A stretch of 35,229 bases of DNA from a virus: positions 1 through 35,229 of IMG/VR virus record IMGVR_UViG_3300025313_000074; one strand, given 5' to 3'. Positions within the stretch are counted from its first letter, which is position 1. Each line of letters opens with the position of its first letter. A program made the position numbers and the translations under genes. The notes below the pieces were generated by a model. It was given only the letters and a program-made list of their open reading frames with translations. It was not told where the DNA came from and searched no databases. Below are positions 1 through 7,567 of the stretch, piece after piece.

Positions 1-2
1 TT

Positions 3-92
3 GATCAATATTTTAATGATACAGAGATATATACTAAAGCTTTTAGTGACGAGATAAATACCATCTATGAAAGGATTCAACTTTTTCGATAA
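3..92 (+). CDS. C-terminal end of an unidentified protein (partial)
   Basis: An open frame enters from the left edge and gives about 29 residues, ending LFR before a TAA at 90-92. The peptide is mixed polar and hydrophobic (for example KAFSDEINTIYERI) and reads like the helical end of a real protein. The next gene starts inside it at 67, an overlap of 26 bases, which fits the tight packing of the following genes and suggests translational coupling. Too little is present to name a family. Given the two glycosyltransferases that follow, another sugar-related enzyme is possible, but nothing visible proves it. Confidence 0.45.
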   Translation, partial: DQYFNDTEIYTKAFSDEINTIYERIQLFR

Positions 93-708
93 AATATTTT
101 ATATCAATTTAGACAAAAGAATAGACAGATTAGAAGCTTGTAAGGGGGAATTAAACAAAGTGGGAGTTATAGCAGAAAGACAACCAGGAATAATCTACGA
201 TGGATTTGAAGATAAGCATAGAAATGCTTGTATAGGAAATCATTTAGCTCACGCTCAATGTCTGATTAAGTCTAGGGGTTTTAATAATGTATTAATCTTT
301 GAGGATGATATTGAATGGCTATTAAATCCCCAAGAAGTATTAGAAAATTTAAATCAATTCCTAATCGAACTCCCTGAAGATTGGGATATATTCTATCTTG
401 GAATTAATATGGATATGTACGAAGCCTACAGAGTTTCAGATCATGTAGCTAAAATTAATGGAGGGTTTTCCACCCATGCTTATTGTGTGAGATCTAATTT
501 ATTCGATCTACTTATTGATATTAATTCTGACAAAACTATCACACATAATGATGTTACTTATACTAACGATGTAATTCCAAATTATAATGTTTATATTCCG
601 ATTCCACTGCTAGCTGGACAAAGAAAAGACTTCAGTGATATCCAGGGGGTTATAATGGATTCAAATCCAATGTTTATTCAAAGATTTAAAGATAGGATGA
701 TAAAATGA
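67..708 (+). CDS. Glycosyltransferase, family 25-like (LPS/glycan type)
   Basis: 213 residues. The N-terminus IFYINLDKRIDRLE (residues 10-23) is the typical opening of GT25 enzymes. It is followed by GNHLAHAQ (57-64), equivalent to the family's GCxxSH-like block, and by IFEDDIEW (77-84), whose EDD stands where the metal/nucleotide-sugar acidic motif is expected. The C-terminal PLLAGQRKDFSDIQG also matches family style (Q...SDI). Such enzymes transfer a sugar from a nucleotide-sugar donor to glycans or protein side chains in the cytoplasm. The ATG at 67 has no clear Shine-Dalgarno and lies inside the upstream frame, so coupling is likely. Its stop overlaps an ATG (705-707). The acceptor is unknown; location directly before the terminase suggests a virion component, which is inference. 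Confidence 0.82.
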   Translation: MKGFNFFDKIFYINLDKRIDRLEACKGELNKVGVIAERQPGIIYDGFEDKHRNACIGNHLAHAQCLIKSRGFNNVLIFEDDIEWLLNPQEVLENLNQFLIELPEDWDIFYLGINMDMYEAYRVSDHVAKINGGFSTHAYCVRSNLFDLLIDINSDKTITHNDVTYTNDVIPNYNVYIPIPLLAGQRKDFSDIQGVIMDSNPMFIQRFKDRMIK

Positions 709-742
709 AACTCACTACTATATTTATTTTAGTTAATTGTAC

Positions 743-1309
743 ATGGAAGTAACTTTTCTGATCCCCACCTTAGGAAGATATTCTATTCATCAGGCTTTAG
801 GAAGCTTAAGGGATCAAACTAATCCTAACTGGAAAGCTATTGTGGTATTCGATAATCACGACATTACCATAAGTACGGATGAAAAAGTATCTGCATATAG
901 ATTTGATAAACCGTTAGGTCAAGGGCCTGGAATAGTAAGAAACTATGCATTTCCATTTGTAGATACCGATTGGATTGCCTTTTTAGATGATGATGATTAT
1001 GTAGATAAAACTTATGTAGATAGAATATTTCATTATGCTAAAGCTAATTATGATTTAATTAACTTCACATATAGAGATGTTAACTCTGGAAATACTCAAC
1101 CATCACCAGGAATGAAAGTTCCACAATACTGTCATATAGGAATGTCTGTAGCTGTGAGAACTTCTTTAGTTCGGGATAATAATATCCAGTTTATTCCAGG
1201 TTCTTGTGAGGATTGGTTTTTTATAGATGATTGTGTTCAAGCCGGGGCCAAGTATATTCTAACGGGGGAGATTTTATATTTTGTTGGTAAGAGGAGTGGT
1301 TGGAGATGA
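743..1309 (+). CDS. Glycosyltransferase, family 2-like (GT-A fold)
   Basis: 188 residues from the ATG at 743; a TTG two codons upstream (737) would also fit. MEVTFLIPTLGRY at the N-terminus is the first GT-A strand, FLDDDDYVD (residues 80-88) carries the DXD metal/nucleotide-sugar site, and SCEDWFFIDD (154-163) supplies the acidic ED motif where GT2 enzymes keep their catalytic base. The protein is shorter than many GT2 enzymes but contains the full catalytic core and lacks membrane segments. No ribosome site precedes the ATG; a 15-codon frame (705-752) runs from the previous stop across this start, so re-initiation is plausible. The stop TGA at 1307-1309 overlaps the terminase ATG. With the GT25 gene it forms a two-enzyme pair. 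Confidence 0.82.
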   Translation: MEVTFLIPTLGRYSIHQALGSLRDQTNPNWKAIVVFDNHDITISTDEKVSAYRFDKPLGQGPGIVRNYAFPFVDTDWIAFLDDDDYVDKTYVDRIFHYAKANYDLINFTYRDVNSGNTQPSPGMKVPQYCHIGMSVAVRTSLVRDNNIQFIPGSCEDWFFIDDCVQAGAKYILTGEILYFVGKRSGWR

Positions 1310-2859
1310 TTAAACCCAAAATCTCTCAAGAAGATTTACAACTATACGAGATATTAAGAAATCCTGCATTATGTACAGAATTTATATACAACTTAGATAA
1401 GACTTCGTGGGAAGAACCTTTTGAATTTACATTATACCAAAAAGAAATCCTATGCGATTTTCATGATCATGTTAGTGTTACAACAGCTAGAGCTGTAGGA
1501 AAGACTGTATCCCTTTCATCTTTGATCATATGGATGCTTATTTTTAATGTGTATGGCAGAGATTATATTGTGTACACAGTTCCAAACAGAGCTCACTTAC
1601 AACCTGTTTGGCAGAATCTACAAAGAAGCTTCAGATCAAATTCTCTATTAAAAATGTTCATCCCCACGGGTGGGGGGTTTAATAGTTCAGTTTTTGAAAT
1701 TAACTTAACAAATAACGCAGCTCTTACTTGTAGAATTGCCGGTATGACTGGAACAGGAGCTAATGTAATCGGCTTACATACTCCTGTAGTTTTACTTGAC
1801 GAAGCTGGGTACTATCCTTGGGGTACTTGGGTAGAATTACAACCAATTCTAAATACATTTACTGAAGGACACAGGCAAATAGTTTCTGGAGTTCCCACCG
1901 GAGTTAGAGAAAAGAATGTTTTATTTACGGCAGATCAAGAAGATCCATCCTACACTAAACATAGAGCTACAGCTTTTGATAATCCTAGGTTTATGGAAAG
2001 TGATCATCAACATGCTATTGAACAGTACGGAGGAGAAGACTCTGAGGATTATATTCACTTAGTTCTAGGTAAACACGGAGCTCCTGTTTATGCCCTATTC
2101 GATAGGAATTTATTTGAAATATCTAATTACAGAACTTATAAACTTATTATCAATGGTATTGAACTAAAAGATAATATAGCTAATTATATTCCAAAATTAG
2201 CTATGTTTCCATTAATGGGAAATGAAAGAAAGGGAATAGTTTTATTTGGAGTAGATTTAGGATACACAGATCCGACAGCCATAACTATTATGTATGAAGA
2301 TATTAATGGAAGATTAAAGTTTCATGGAAGGGTTCAGCTAAATAAAGTATCCTACAATCTACAGGATAAAATTATTGACTACCTGGATTCTAAGTTTGAT
2401 CCAAGCATTATAGCTATTGATCAAGGTTCGTCTGGTATTGCAGTAATTCAAAGAATGCAAGAAGCAGACGAATACCTGCACAAAAATTATGCTAAAAGAA
2501 TTATACCTATTAACTTTTCCGCATTTATTGATCACGGTGTGGATCAAGATGGAAAAGAATTAAAGACAAGAGTACGACCATTCTCGGTTTCAGTTCTACA
2601 AGAATACTCTAATAGCCACAGAATAGTTTATACTTCTACAGATATGGAGTTAATTTCGGAGCTGGAAAGAATGACATATACAAAAAGTCCATCAGGAGAA
2701 ATACCCTATAAGACTCTAACTCCTAGAGGAGGCAAGAGAGGAGAAGATCACTTTACATCTTCTTTACTTTGTGCATCTTTAGCTTATTATTTGGAAAAAG
2801 ATTTTACAAACTATAAAAAGAGAGTTAAAAAGCTAGCAGCCCCTAGATGGATCACATGA
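1306..2859 (+). CDS. terL: Terminase large subunit (DNA packaging ATPase-nuclease)
   Basis: 517 residues from the ATG at 1306, chosen over an upstream in-frame TTG (1300) because GAGGAG lies at 1291-1296 and the ATG overlaps the preceding stop. The motor ATPase comes first: Walker A TARAVGKT (60-67) and Walker B VVLLDEAG (161-168). The RNase H-like nuclease follows: VLFGVDLGYTDPT (D317), IIAIDQGSSG (D372) and a C-terminal GEDHFTSSL block (D481) give the expected three acidic residues. The length is normal for tailed phages. It docks on the portal vertex, drives DNA into the prohead and cuts the concatemer. No small terminase gene is visible between the left edge and this gene, so it must lie elsewhere. 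Confidence 0.96.
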   Translation: MIKPKISQEDLQLYEILRNPALCTEFIYNLDKTSWEEPFEFTLYQKEILCDFHDHVSVTTARAVGKTVSLSSLIIWMLIFNVYGRDYIVYTVPNRAHLQPVWQNLQRSFRSNSLLKMFIPTGGGFNSSVFEINLTNNAALTCRIAGMTGTGANVIGLHTPVVLLDEAGYYPWGTWVELQPILNTFTEGHRQIVSGVPTGVREKNVLFTADQEDPSYTKHRATAFDNPRFMESDHQHAIEQYGGEDSEDYIHLVLGKHGAPVYALFDRNLFEISNYRTYKLIINGIELKDNIANYIPKLAMFPLMGNERKGIVLFGVDLGYTDPTAITIMYEDINGRLKFHGRVQLNKVSYNLQDKIIDYLDSKFDPSIIAIDQGSSGIAVIQRMQEADEYLHKNYAKRIIPINFSAFIDHGVDQDGKELKTRVRPFSVSVLQEYSNSHRIVYTSTDMELISELERMTYTKSPSGEIPYKTLTPRGGKRGEDHFTSSLLCASLAYYLEKDFTNYKKRVKKLAAPRWIT

Positions 2860-2870
2860 GGTAAAACACT

Positions 2871-4364
2871 ATGACAGAACCAAGAAAGTTAGCTCAAGCA
2901 CAAATGTTTACCAGCGTTCTTCCATCTGCGGGTAATCCGTGGTCTACTACAGAAGTAGATAAAATGGAAGTAAAGGATTTAAATACATTTGCTAAAATAG
3001 TAGATGCATGTAGATTCTTTTATAGACACGACAGTATTGTTTCATCCGTTATTAATAAAAGTATAGATATTGGGATTAATGATTTAGTTTTTGATAGTAA
3101 AGATTTAACATCTAATGCCAAGAAAGTTGTAGAGGGGTTACTTCCAGAACTTCACGACTTTGCTGAAACTATGGCATTAGAATTTTTGGTGTCAGGATTA
3201 GTAGTTCCCGAAATAAAATATGCTAACGTAACTAGAGATCAATTAAAAGAAATGAGCATCAAGAAGTTTGAAACTCTAGTTATGCCTGTAGCTATGTGGG
3301 TTCGTGATCCAACATCTATAAAAATAAACTATACAATGGTAATGGATAAACCGTCCTACTATGTTAAAGTTCCAGAGAAACTAATCCAATTTATTTTAGG
3401 TAAAGGAACGTATGCAGACGGAACAAAAGATCCAGAATTATATGCTAAATTAAAAGCTTACTATCCAGAATTTATATTAAAAGTAGAAGAAAAACAAGAA
3501 TATATTCTAATAGAGGACGACAGTTTGATCTTCAGGAACAGGCCTATATCAGATTCTCCCTACCCTACTCCTTATTTATACGCAGCTTTAGAACCATTAA
3601 AGCACAAGAGAAATCTAAGAAGAATGGATTACTCTATTGCCGCTAGAGTTATCGGAGCTATCCAGCTATTTAGATTGGGTAATGATGAGTTTCCAGTAAC
3701 AGAAGATCAAGACGAACAGTTCCAAGCTATTAAAGATCAAATGTATTGGAGATTAACTTCCCAAAAAGATATAGAAAGAATCTTCCAACTATTCGCTAAC
3801 CACACTCTACAGATCGACTGGATATTTCCTCCAGTAGAAGCTCTTCTAAATGAAAATAAATACAAAGAAGTTAATGAAGATATCATGATAGCTCTAGGAT
3901 TTCCTAAAATATTAATTACTGGAGAGGTAACAAAAACCGGAACTTCTAATCCAGAGTTTGCTACAATGGCCCCAACTAAAACTCTAGAAGCCATGAGAAA
4001 AAGAATACTAAGAGTTTTGAATAGAGTTATTGATGTTACTTTTGAAGAGAATGGATTTAGTGGAGATACCACTCTAAAGTTTACTCAAATGAATCTATCA
4101 GAATTCAGTACTCTAGTAGAGGGTCTAACTAAACTGTATAACACTGGAAACCTTTCTAGAAAATCCTACTCAGGAGCTTTTGGATACGATATAGAAGAGG
4201 AAATGAAACAAAGATCAGATGAAAAAGAATTGTTAACTCAATACGGACTAGATGAATTCAATCCACAACCCTTTACTCCTTCAGCAAATAACAACAATAC
4301 CGCCCCTCCAAGTAACAAACCCAAGATAAATCCACAGGAAAATCAGAAAAATCCTCAAAAATAG
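2871..4364 (+). CDS. Portal protein
   Basis: 497 residues, immediately after the terminase (11-base gap), the standard place for the portal. Family-like features are the early DACRFFYRHDSIVSSVIN segment (residues 46-63), a long alpha/beta core, and a later ALGFPKILITGEVTKTG stretch (about 340-356) followed by a helix-rich tail, as in SPP1/HK97-type portals. The last 34 residues are Pro/Asn/Gln/Lys-rich and probably disordered. The portal forms the twelve-subunit ring at one capsid vertex, nucleates assembly and is the channel for DNA. Identification rests on position, length and general style rather than one diagnostic motif. Confidence 0.85.
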   Translation: MTEPRKLAQAQMFTSVLPSAGNPWSTTEVDKMEVKDLNTFAKIVDACRFFYRHDSIVSSVINKSIDIGINDLVFDSKDLTSNAKKVVEGLLPELHDFAETMALEFLVSGLVVPEIKYANVTRDQLKEMSIKKFETLVMPVAMWVRDPTSIKINYTMVMDKPSYYVKVPEKLIQFILGKGTYADGTKDPELYAKLKAYYPEFILKVEEKQEYILIEDDSLIFRNRPISDSPYPTPYLYAALEPLKHKRNLRRMDYSIAARVIGAIQLFRLGNDEFPVTEDQDEQFQAIKDQMYWRLTSQKDIERIFQLFANHTLQIDWIFPPVEALLNENKYKEVNEDIMIALGFPKILITGEVTKTGTSNPEFATMAPTKTLEAMRKRILRVLNRVIDVTFEENGFSGDTTLKFTQMNLSEFSTLVEGLTKLYNTGNLSRKSYSGAFGYDIEEEMKQRSDEKELLTQYGLDEFNPQPFTPSANNNNTAPPSNKPKINPQENQKNPQK

Positions 4365-4393
4365 TATAGTTATGCACTAAATGTTGCATAATG

Positions 4394-4402
4394 TGTTATA
4401 CT
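4394..4402 (+). promoter_or_regulatory. Candidate extended -10 promoter for the head genes
   Basis: TGTTATACT matches the extended -10 pattern TGnTATAAT at all but one base of the hexamer. It lies in the 82-base gap between portal and scaffold genes, about 45 bases before the ATG at 4447. No good -35 hexamer sits at the usual distance, which is acceptable for extended -10 promoters. Just upstream is a 7-base inverted repeat, TTATGCA (4370-4376) and TGCATAA (4385-4391), that could be a regulator site. A dedicated promoter here would raise capsid protein levels relative to terminase and portal. Confidence 0.4.
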
Positions 4403-4415
4403 CACAATGAGGGGA

Positions 4416-4434
4416 GGAATATATATTCTATTCC
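4416..4434 (+). other. 5'-UTR hairpin before the scaffold gene
   Basis: GGAATA (4416-4421) and TATTCC (4429-4434) are complementary with a 7-base loop. The upstream arm overlaps a purine-rich GGGGAGGA run that looks like a ribosome site but is too far from the start, while the true AGGAG site lies just after the hairpin. It may shield the spurious site or protect the 5' end of a transcript started at the promoter above. Confidence 0.3.
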
Positions 4435-4446
4435 CAGGAGCTTATT

Positions 4447-5439
4447 ATGGAAGATGAAAAAATAATTATAAAAGAATTTCAGTTAGAATTGGTCGAGCTT
4501 TCAGAAATGGAGGCTGAGGCAGCTGTTACTACTAACTCACAGTTTAACTATCTAAAGTTTATTCTGACTGATAACAAACCAAACGCTAATAAGCAAAGAG
4601 TTCCAACAGAGGAATTCCCGAACTTAGTAAAAACTGGATATTTTGCGCCTTTAAAGATGGCACTAGGAACTATCGGTGACGGCCATGCCCAGGCTGTTCC
4701 TCTAGGAGTCATCACACACTTGAAACAAACAGAAAATGATATCAGAGGTATTGCAGCTTTATGGACTAAAGAAAGACCAGAAGATGTTGCTCTCATTAAG
4801 AAAGCTTATGCTGAAAAAATTCCATTGAATGTCAGTTGGGAAATTTCCTATATAGATTCTTTAATGGATGATGAGGGTATTGAAAATCTTTCAGGTACTT
4901 CTTTAAGAGCAGCTACTATAGTAGGAATGCCAGCCTACCAGGGTAGAACTCCCATTTTTGCTGTAGCTTCTGACAATAAGGAGGATAAAACCTTGGACGA
5001 GCTAGAAACCTTAAAAACACAGCTCCAGGAAGCACAGGATAATCTAATCAAAGCAGAAGCAAAAACTGTTGAATTAGATAATAAAGTTAAAGAAATAGAA
5101 GTTTTACTTCCAGAACTGGATATTCTCAGAGAGTACAAAGCATCTATTGAGAAGGTACAGGCAGAGGAAGCTAAGCTAGATGCAATTAAAGCTAGATTCA
5201 AAGAAGTTGGTATTGCTAAGGAAGATGAGTACTTTGCATCCAACAGAGAAAATCTAATTAATATGCCAACAGAAGCTTTAGATTTTATGCTTCAAGAGCT
5301 GGTAGCTTTTTCTTCTAAAAAAGAAGAGAAGGCTGAAAAGAAAATAACAATTCCAAATCTTGAAGGAGACGATGATATAGATTTATCCGATCCCAAAGAG
5401 ATTGCGAAAGCACTCAGAGAACTAAACTCTCGTAAATAG
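4447..5439 (+). CDS. Capsid assembly protein: protease-like N-terminus plus scaffold-type coiled coil
   Basis: 330 residues with two parts. Residues 1 to about 175 form a globular domain with VPTEEFPNLV, TGYFAPLKMALG and IPLNVSWEIS, reminiscent of phage prohead protease or maturation proteins, but I cannot assign catalytic residues. Residues about 178-255 are a strongly charged heptad-like coiled coil (DELETLKTQLQEAQDNL and onward), typical of scaffolds, and the C-terminus is acidic then basic. It lies between portal and head genes, where a scaffold or protease-scaffold fusion is expected. It should act inside the prohead and be removed before packaging. AGGAG at 4436-4440 supports the start. 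A plain scaffold is the alternative. Confidence 0.65.
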   Translation: MEDEKIIIKEFQLELVELSEMEAEAAVTTNSQFNYLKFILTDNKPNANKQRVPTEEFPNLVKTGYFAPLKMALGTIGDGHAQAVPLGVITHLKQTENDIRGIAALWTKERPEDVALIKKAYAEKIPLNVSWEISYIDSLMDDEGIENLSGTSLRAATIVGMPAYQGRTPIFAVASDNKEDKTLDELETLKTQLQEAQDNLIKAEAKTVELDNKVKEIEVLLPELDILREYKASIEKVQAEEAKLDAIKARFKEVGIAKEDEYFASNRENLINMPTEALDFMLQELVAFSSKKEEKAEKKITIPNLEGDDDIDLSDPKEIAKALRELNSRK

Positions 5440-5452
5440 GAGAATGTAAAAA

Positions 5453-6013
5453 ATGGAAATCAACAAGTATACTGATATTACTGGTGTGGTAACTGTTGAA
5501 GATGTTGTAGAAGGTAGAATGGTTCTGCTAGTTAATTCTAGCGAAACTCATGACTATGGTTCTAGAGAGGATTTACCAGGAGTAAGAATTCCTGCTGATT
5601 CCACAGAAGCTGCGAAAGCTAGATTTTGTTTAACTTGGGCAGTCGATAATACTCAACCTCCAATCTACAACCCTTACCCAACAGTAGCTAATACTTCTTT
5701 ACGGTGGGGATTTGACGGAGCTGCGAATGTTCCATTTGCCGCTACTGTTTATCTGTCCTCACTAAGCAATACCGAAGGATTAACTATCCCATCAGGTACT
5801 CTAGCTTTAGCTTTTGGCCCTGGTGTATTTACTATTCCTTCCGGTGGATTTGTTTATAGTGCAAATCTAGTCGCAGGAGCTTACCTAGAAGTACTCAATA
5901 CAGCTGACGATGGAGCTGATGCGGGTAAACTTAACTACACAGCCTCTGTTAGTTTTGCCGAAGTTATGGAGTTGGATGCAGATCAGAACCTAACCTTCCG
6001 CATCCTTTACTAA
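5453..6013 (+). CDS. Head protein, probable capsid decoration protein
   Basis: 186 residues of beta-rich, Gly/Ala/Ser-rich sequence without Cys-based or catalytic motifs. It sits between the scaffold-like gene and the major capsid gene, the place where many phages encode a decoration or cement protein (compare lambda D and its analogues). PSGTLALAFGPGVFTIPSGG (residues 104-123) suggests tight beta turns of a beta-sandwich or beta-barrel. It begins 13 bases after the preceding stop, with AGGAG overlapping that stop region. It would bind the outside of the expanded capsid. The function is inferred from position and composition only. Confidence 0.55.
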   Translation: MEINKYTDITGVVTVEDVVEGRMVLLVNSSETHDYGSREDLPGVRIPADSTEAAKARFCLTWAVDNTQPPIYNPYPTVANTSLRWGFDGAANVPFAATVYLSSLSNTEGLTIPSGTLALAFGPGVFTIPSGGFVYSANLVAGAYLEVLNTADDGADAGKLNYTASVSFAEVMELDADQNLTFRILY

Positions 6014-6034
6014 AATTCAGGAGGTCACAAAAAC

Positions 6035-6958
6035 ATGGATGAATTAAAATTAAAGGAAGCTATTGCGTCATTGGCTGAAGATAAAGGGAAAAGAGATGCA
6101 TTAGCTGAAATGTTCGTGGAGTATATCCAACCAAATCATATCGTTGTAGATTTTGTTGGTATGCTTCTAAATGCTAGAGCTCTAAAAGAGGGCGACTCCC
6201 TAGTAAAGAAACTAAGAAGTCAAGCCAGAGTTAGAACTCTAGTTCCAGGTTCTATCCATCTCAAAGACGAGATCACCGTACAGGCCAGAGCTAACTATAT
6301 GTTAGACGGTGCTGATGTTGGTGTAACTTGGAATGAGTGGGAAATGGAAGCTGGAGATATTGGAACAGTAGAAGAAATTAGAAGTGAAATGCTAGCTCAA
6401 CTAAGGGACTACTACCAGACTAAAGTCTTTACAGCTCTTTCTACAATCTGGACAGCTGTCAATACTCCTAACAACTTCGTAAATGTTGGTGGAGCTATTA
6501 ATGCTACCGTTTTGAAAGCTGGTATTGATTATGTCAATCAGACTACTGGTGGAGTAAAAGCTGTAGTTGGTGCTAGATCAGCTCTAACTCCAGTTACTGA
6601 ATTCGGTGCTTTCTGGAAAGATGATTTCTCTGCTGTAACTCCAACTACAGTTGGAATTGATTCTAGACTTGAGCAGGTTATGAGAGAGGGTTGGCTAGGT
6701 ACTTACTACGGAGCTCCTCTTGTAGCTATTAATCAGGTTTGGGATAATCCAGCAGGTCATAATGCACTAATTCCTGTTGATAAGGTTCTAATTATTGGTG
6801 AGAATGTTGGTGAGTTTATTACTTATGGTGATGTTAAACAAAAACAATACAGTGATCCTAAACCAACTCCCCCTCAATGGTTCTTGGAATTCTATCAGAG
6901 ATTTGGTCTAATGATCTGGAAAGCCGAAGGTTTGTACGTATTGGGTGGATTAAGTTAA
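6035..6958 (+). CDS. Major capsid protein, HK97 fold
   Basis: 307 residues with one of the strongest ribosome sites in the window (AGGAGGT at 6020-6026). The N-terminal 60 residues are helical and charged (N-arm). Residues about 110-141 (GTVEEIRSEMLAQLRDYY and onward) form the long spine helix, followed by the P-domain/A-domain alternation VKAVVGARSALTPVTEF and a hydrophobic C-terminal strand LMIWKAEGLYVLGGL, which is characteristic of HK97-type capsid proteins. No large N-terminal delta domain is present, agreeing with a separate scaffold gene upstream. Hundreds of copies build the icosahedral shell. Confidence 0.88.
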   Translation: MDELKLKEAIASLAEDKGKRDALAEMFVEYIQPNHIVVDFVGMLLNARALKEGDSLVKKLRSQARVRTLVPGSIHLKDEITVQARANYMLDGADVGVTWNEWEMEAGDIGTVEEIRSEMLAQLRDYYQTKVFTALSTIWTAVNTPNNFVNVGGAINATVLKAGIDYVNQTTGGVKAVVGARSALTPVTEFGAFWKDDFSAVTPTTVGIDSRLEQVMREGWLGTYYGAPLVAINQVWDNPAGHNALIPVDKVLIIGENVGEFITYGDVKQKQYSDPKPTPPQWFLEFYQRFGLMIWKAEGLYVLGGLS

Positions 6959-6963
6959 CTCCC

Positions 6964-7022
6964 AGGCTGCTGAACAGATGTATACAGTCTGTTTACTGTA
7001 AGTGAGAGGTAGCAGAGTGCCT
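6964..7022 (+). other. Structured RNA segment downstream of the capsid gene
   Basis: AGGC-TGCT (6964-6971) can pair with AGCA (7011-7014) and GCCT (7019-7022) across a 4-base bulge. The enclosed part can form either AACAGA (6973-6978) with TCTGTT (6988-6993), or TACAGT (6983-6988) with ACTGTA (6995-7000). These two inner hairpins exclude each other. There is no open frame here and no tRNA-like T arm. The role is unknown: mRNA protection of the capsid transcript or attenuation are possible. Confidence 0.35.
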
Positions 7023-7064
7023 GTTAGTGTCTATGCTAGTCATTCATAGAACTCTCATCTTTTT
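7003..7064 (+). terminator. Possible branched terminator after the capsid gene
   Basis: TGAGAG (7003-7008) is complementary to CTCTCA (7052-7057), which is followed almost directly by a five-T run (7060-7064). Between them lies a perfect 6-base hairpin, TCTATG (7030-7035) and CATAGA (7045-7050). The structure is less compact and less GC-rich than a classic intrinsic terminator, so it may terminate only partly. Partial termination would let the capsid gene be expressed above the genes downstream. An AAAGGAGG ribosome site for the next gene follows at 7071-7078. Confidence 0.4.
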
Positions 7065-7084
7065 AAATTAAAAGGAGGTTTGGA

Positions 7085-7564
7085 ATGGTACTTCAAGATA
7101 TAGAAGTTTTCTCGGCTATGCAGACAAGTAAACCGTACCGCACGTATAGAAAGACCGTTTTAGGTCAAGTATATATAACGGTACTTAATTCTTTCTCTGG
7201 AGCTCCCGAAGGAAAATTGTTAAAGGGAAATAAAAATGAAGAGTCTTCTTTAGTAGATGTTTGGTCTGAAAAAGAAGATGTATTCTTCAAAAGATTAAAT
7301 GTTAAGAATATGAAAGCTGGATATGTAGTTGAGTATACCAGACCTGAAACTGCGCCTATATCCGGAGAAGAGAAAATGAATACTCTCTCTGATTTAGAAC
7401 TAAATAAGATTCTTAATAATAAATACATGGCTTTAACAAATGCACTTAATCAAATGACTTCCCCAGCTCCCGTTTATAGATTACTTGCTATGGCAGAGGA
7501 ACAAGAAAAATCTGAAAAGATTGTTGAATGTCTTAGAAAAAGATTATCTGAACTTCAGGAGTAA
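7085..7564 (+). CDS. Hypothetical protein following the capsid gene
   Basis: 159 residues. The first 90 are a beta-rich region (YRTYRKTVLGQVYITVLNSF) and the rest is alpha-helical, with EEKMNTLSDLELNKIL and AEEQEKSEKIVECLRKRL. The change from strand to helix around TAPISGEEKM suggests a small globular domain plus a helical tail. It has a strong ribosome site (AAAGGAGG) and its end carries the AGGAG for the next gene. I do not recognise the family. Its position right after the capsid gene argues for a structural or assembly role, but nothing in the sequence defines it. Confidence 0.6.
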   Translation: MVLQDIEVFSAMQTSKPYRTYRKTVLGQVYITVLNSFSGAPEGKLLKGNKNEESSLVDVWSEKEDVFFKRLNVKNMKAGYVVEYTRPETAPISGEEKMNTLSDLELNKILNNKYMALTNALNQMTSPAPVYRLLAMAEEQEKSEKIVECLRKRLSELQE

Positions 7565-7567
7565 TTA

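Noticed and set aside
1300-1305. TTG at 1300 as the terminase start
   Set aside because: An ATG two codons later has correct spacing to GAGGAG and overlaps the previous stop.
4370-4391. TTATGCA/TGCATAA palindrome as a terminator for the portal gene
   Set aside because: The stem is AT-rich and short and no T run follows; an operator-like or chance palindrome is more likely.
7028-7037. TGTCTATGCT as an extended -10 promoter for the post-capsid gene
   Set aside because: Spacing of TG to the hexamer is off by one, there is no -35, and the bases belong to a hairpin arm.
6959-7084. tRNA gene in the post-capsid gap
   Set aside because: No T-arm consensus, no consistent acceptor stem and no anticodon arm of proper size could be drawn.
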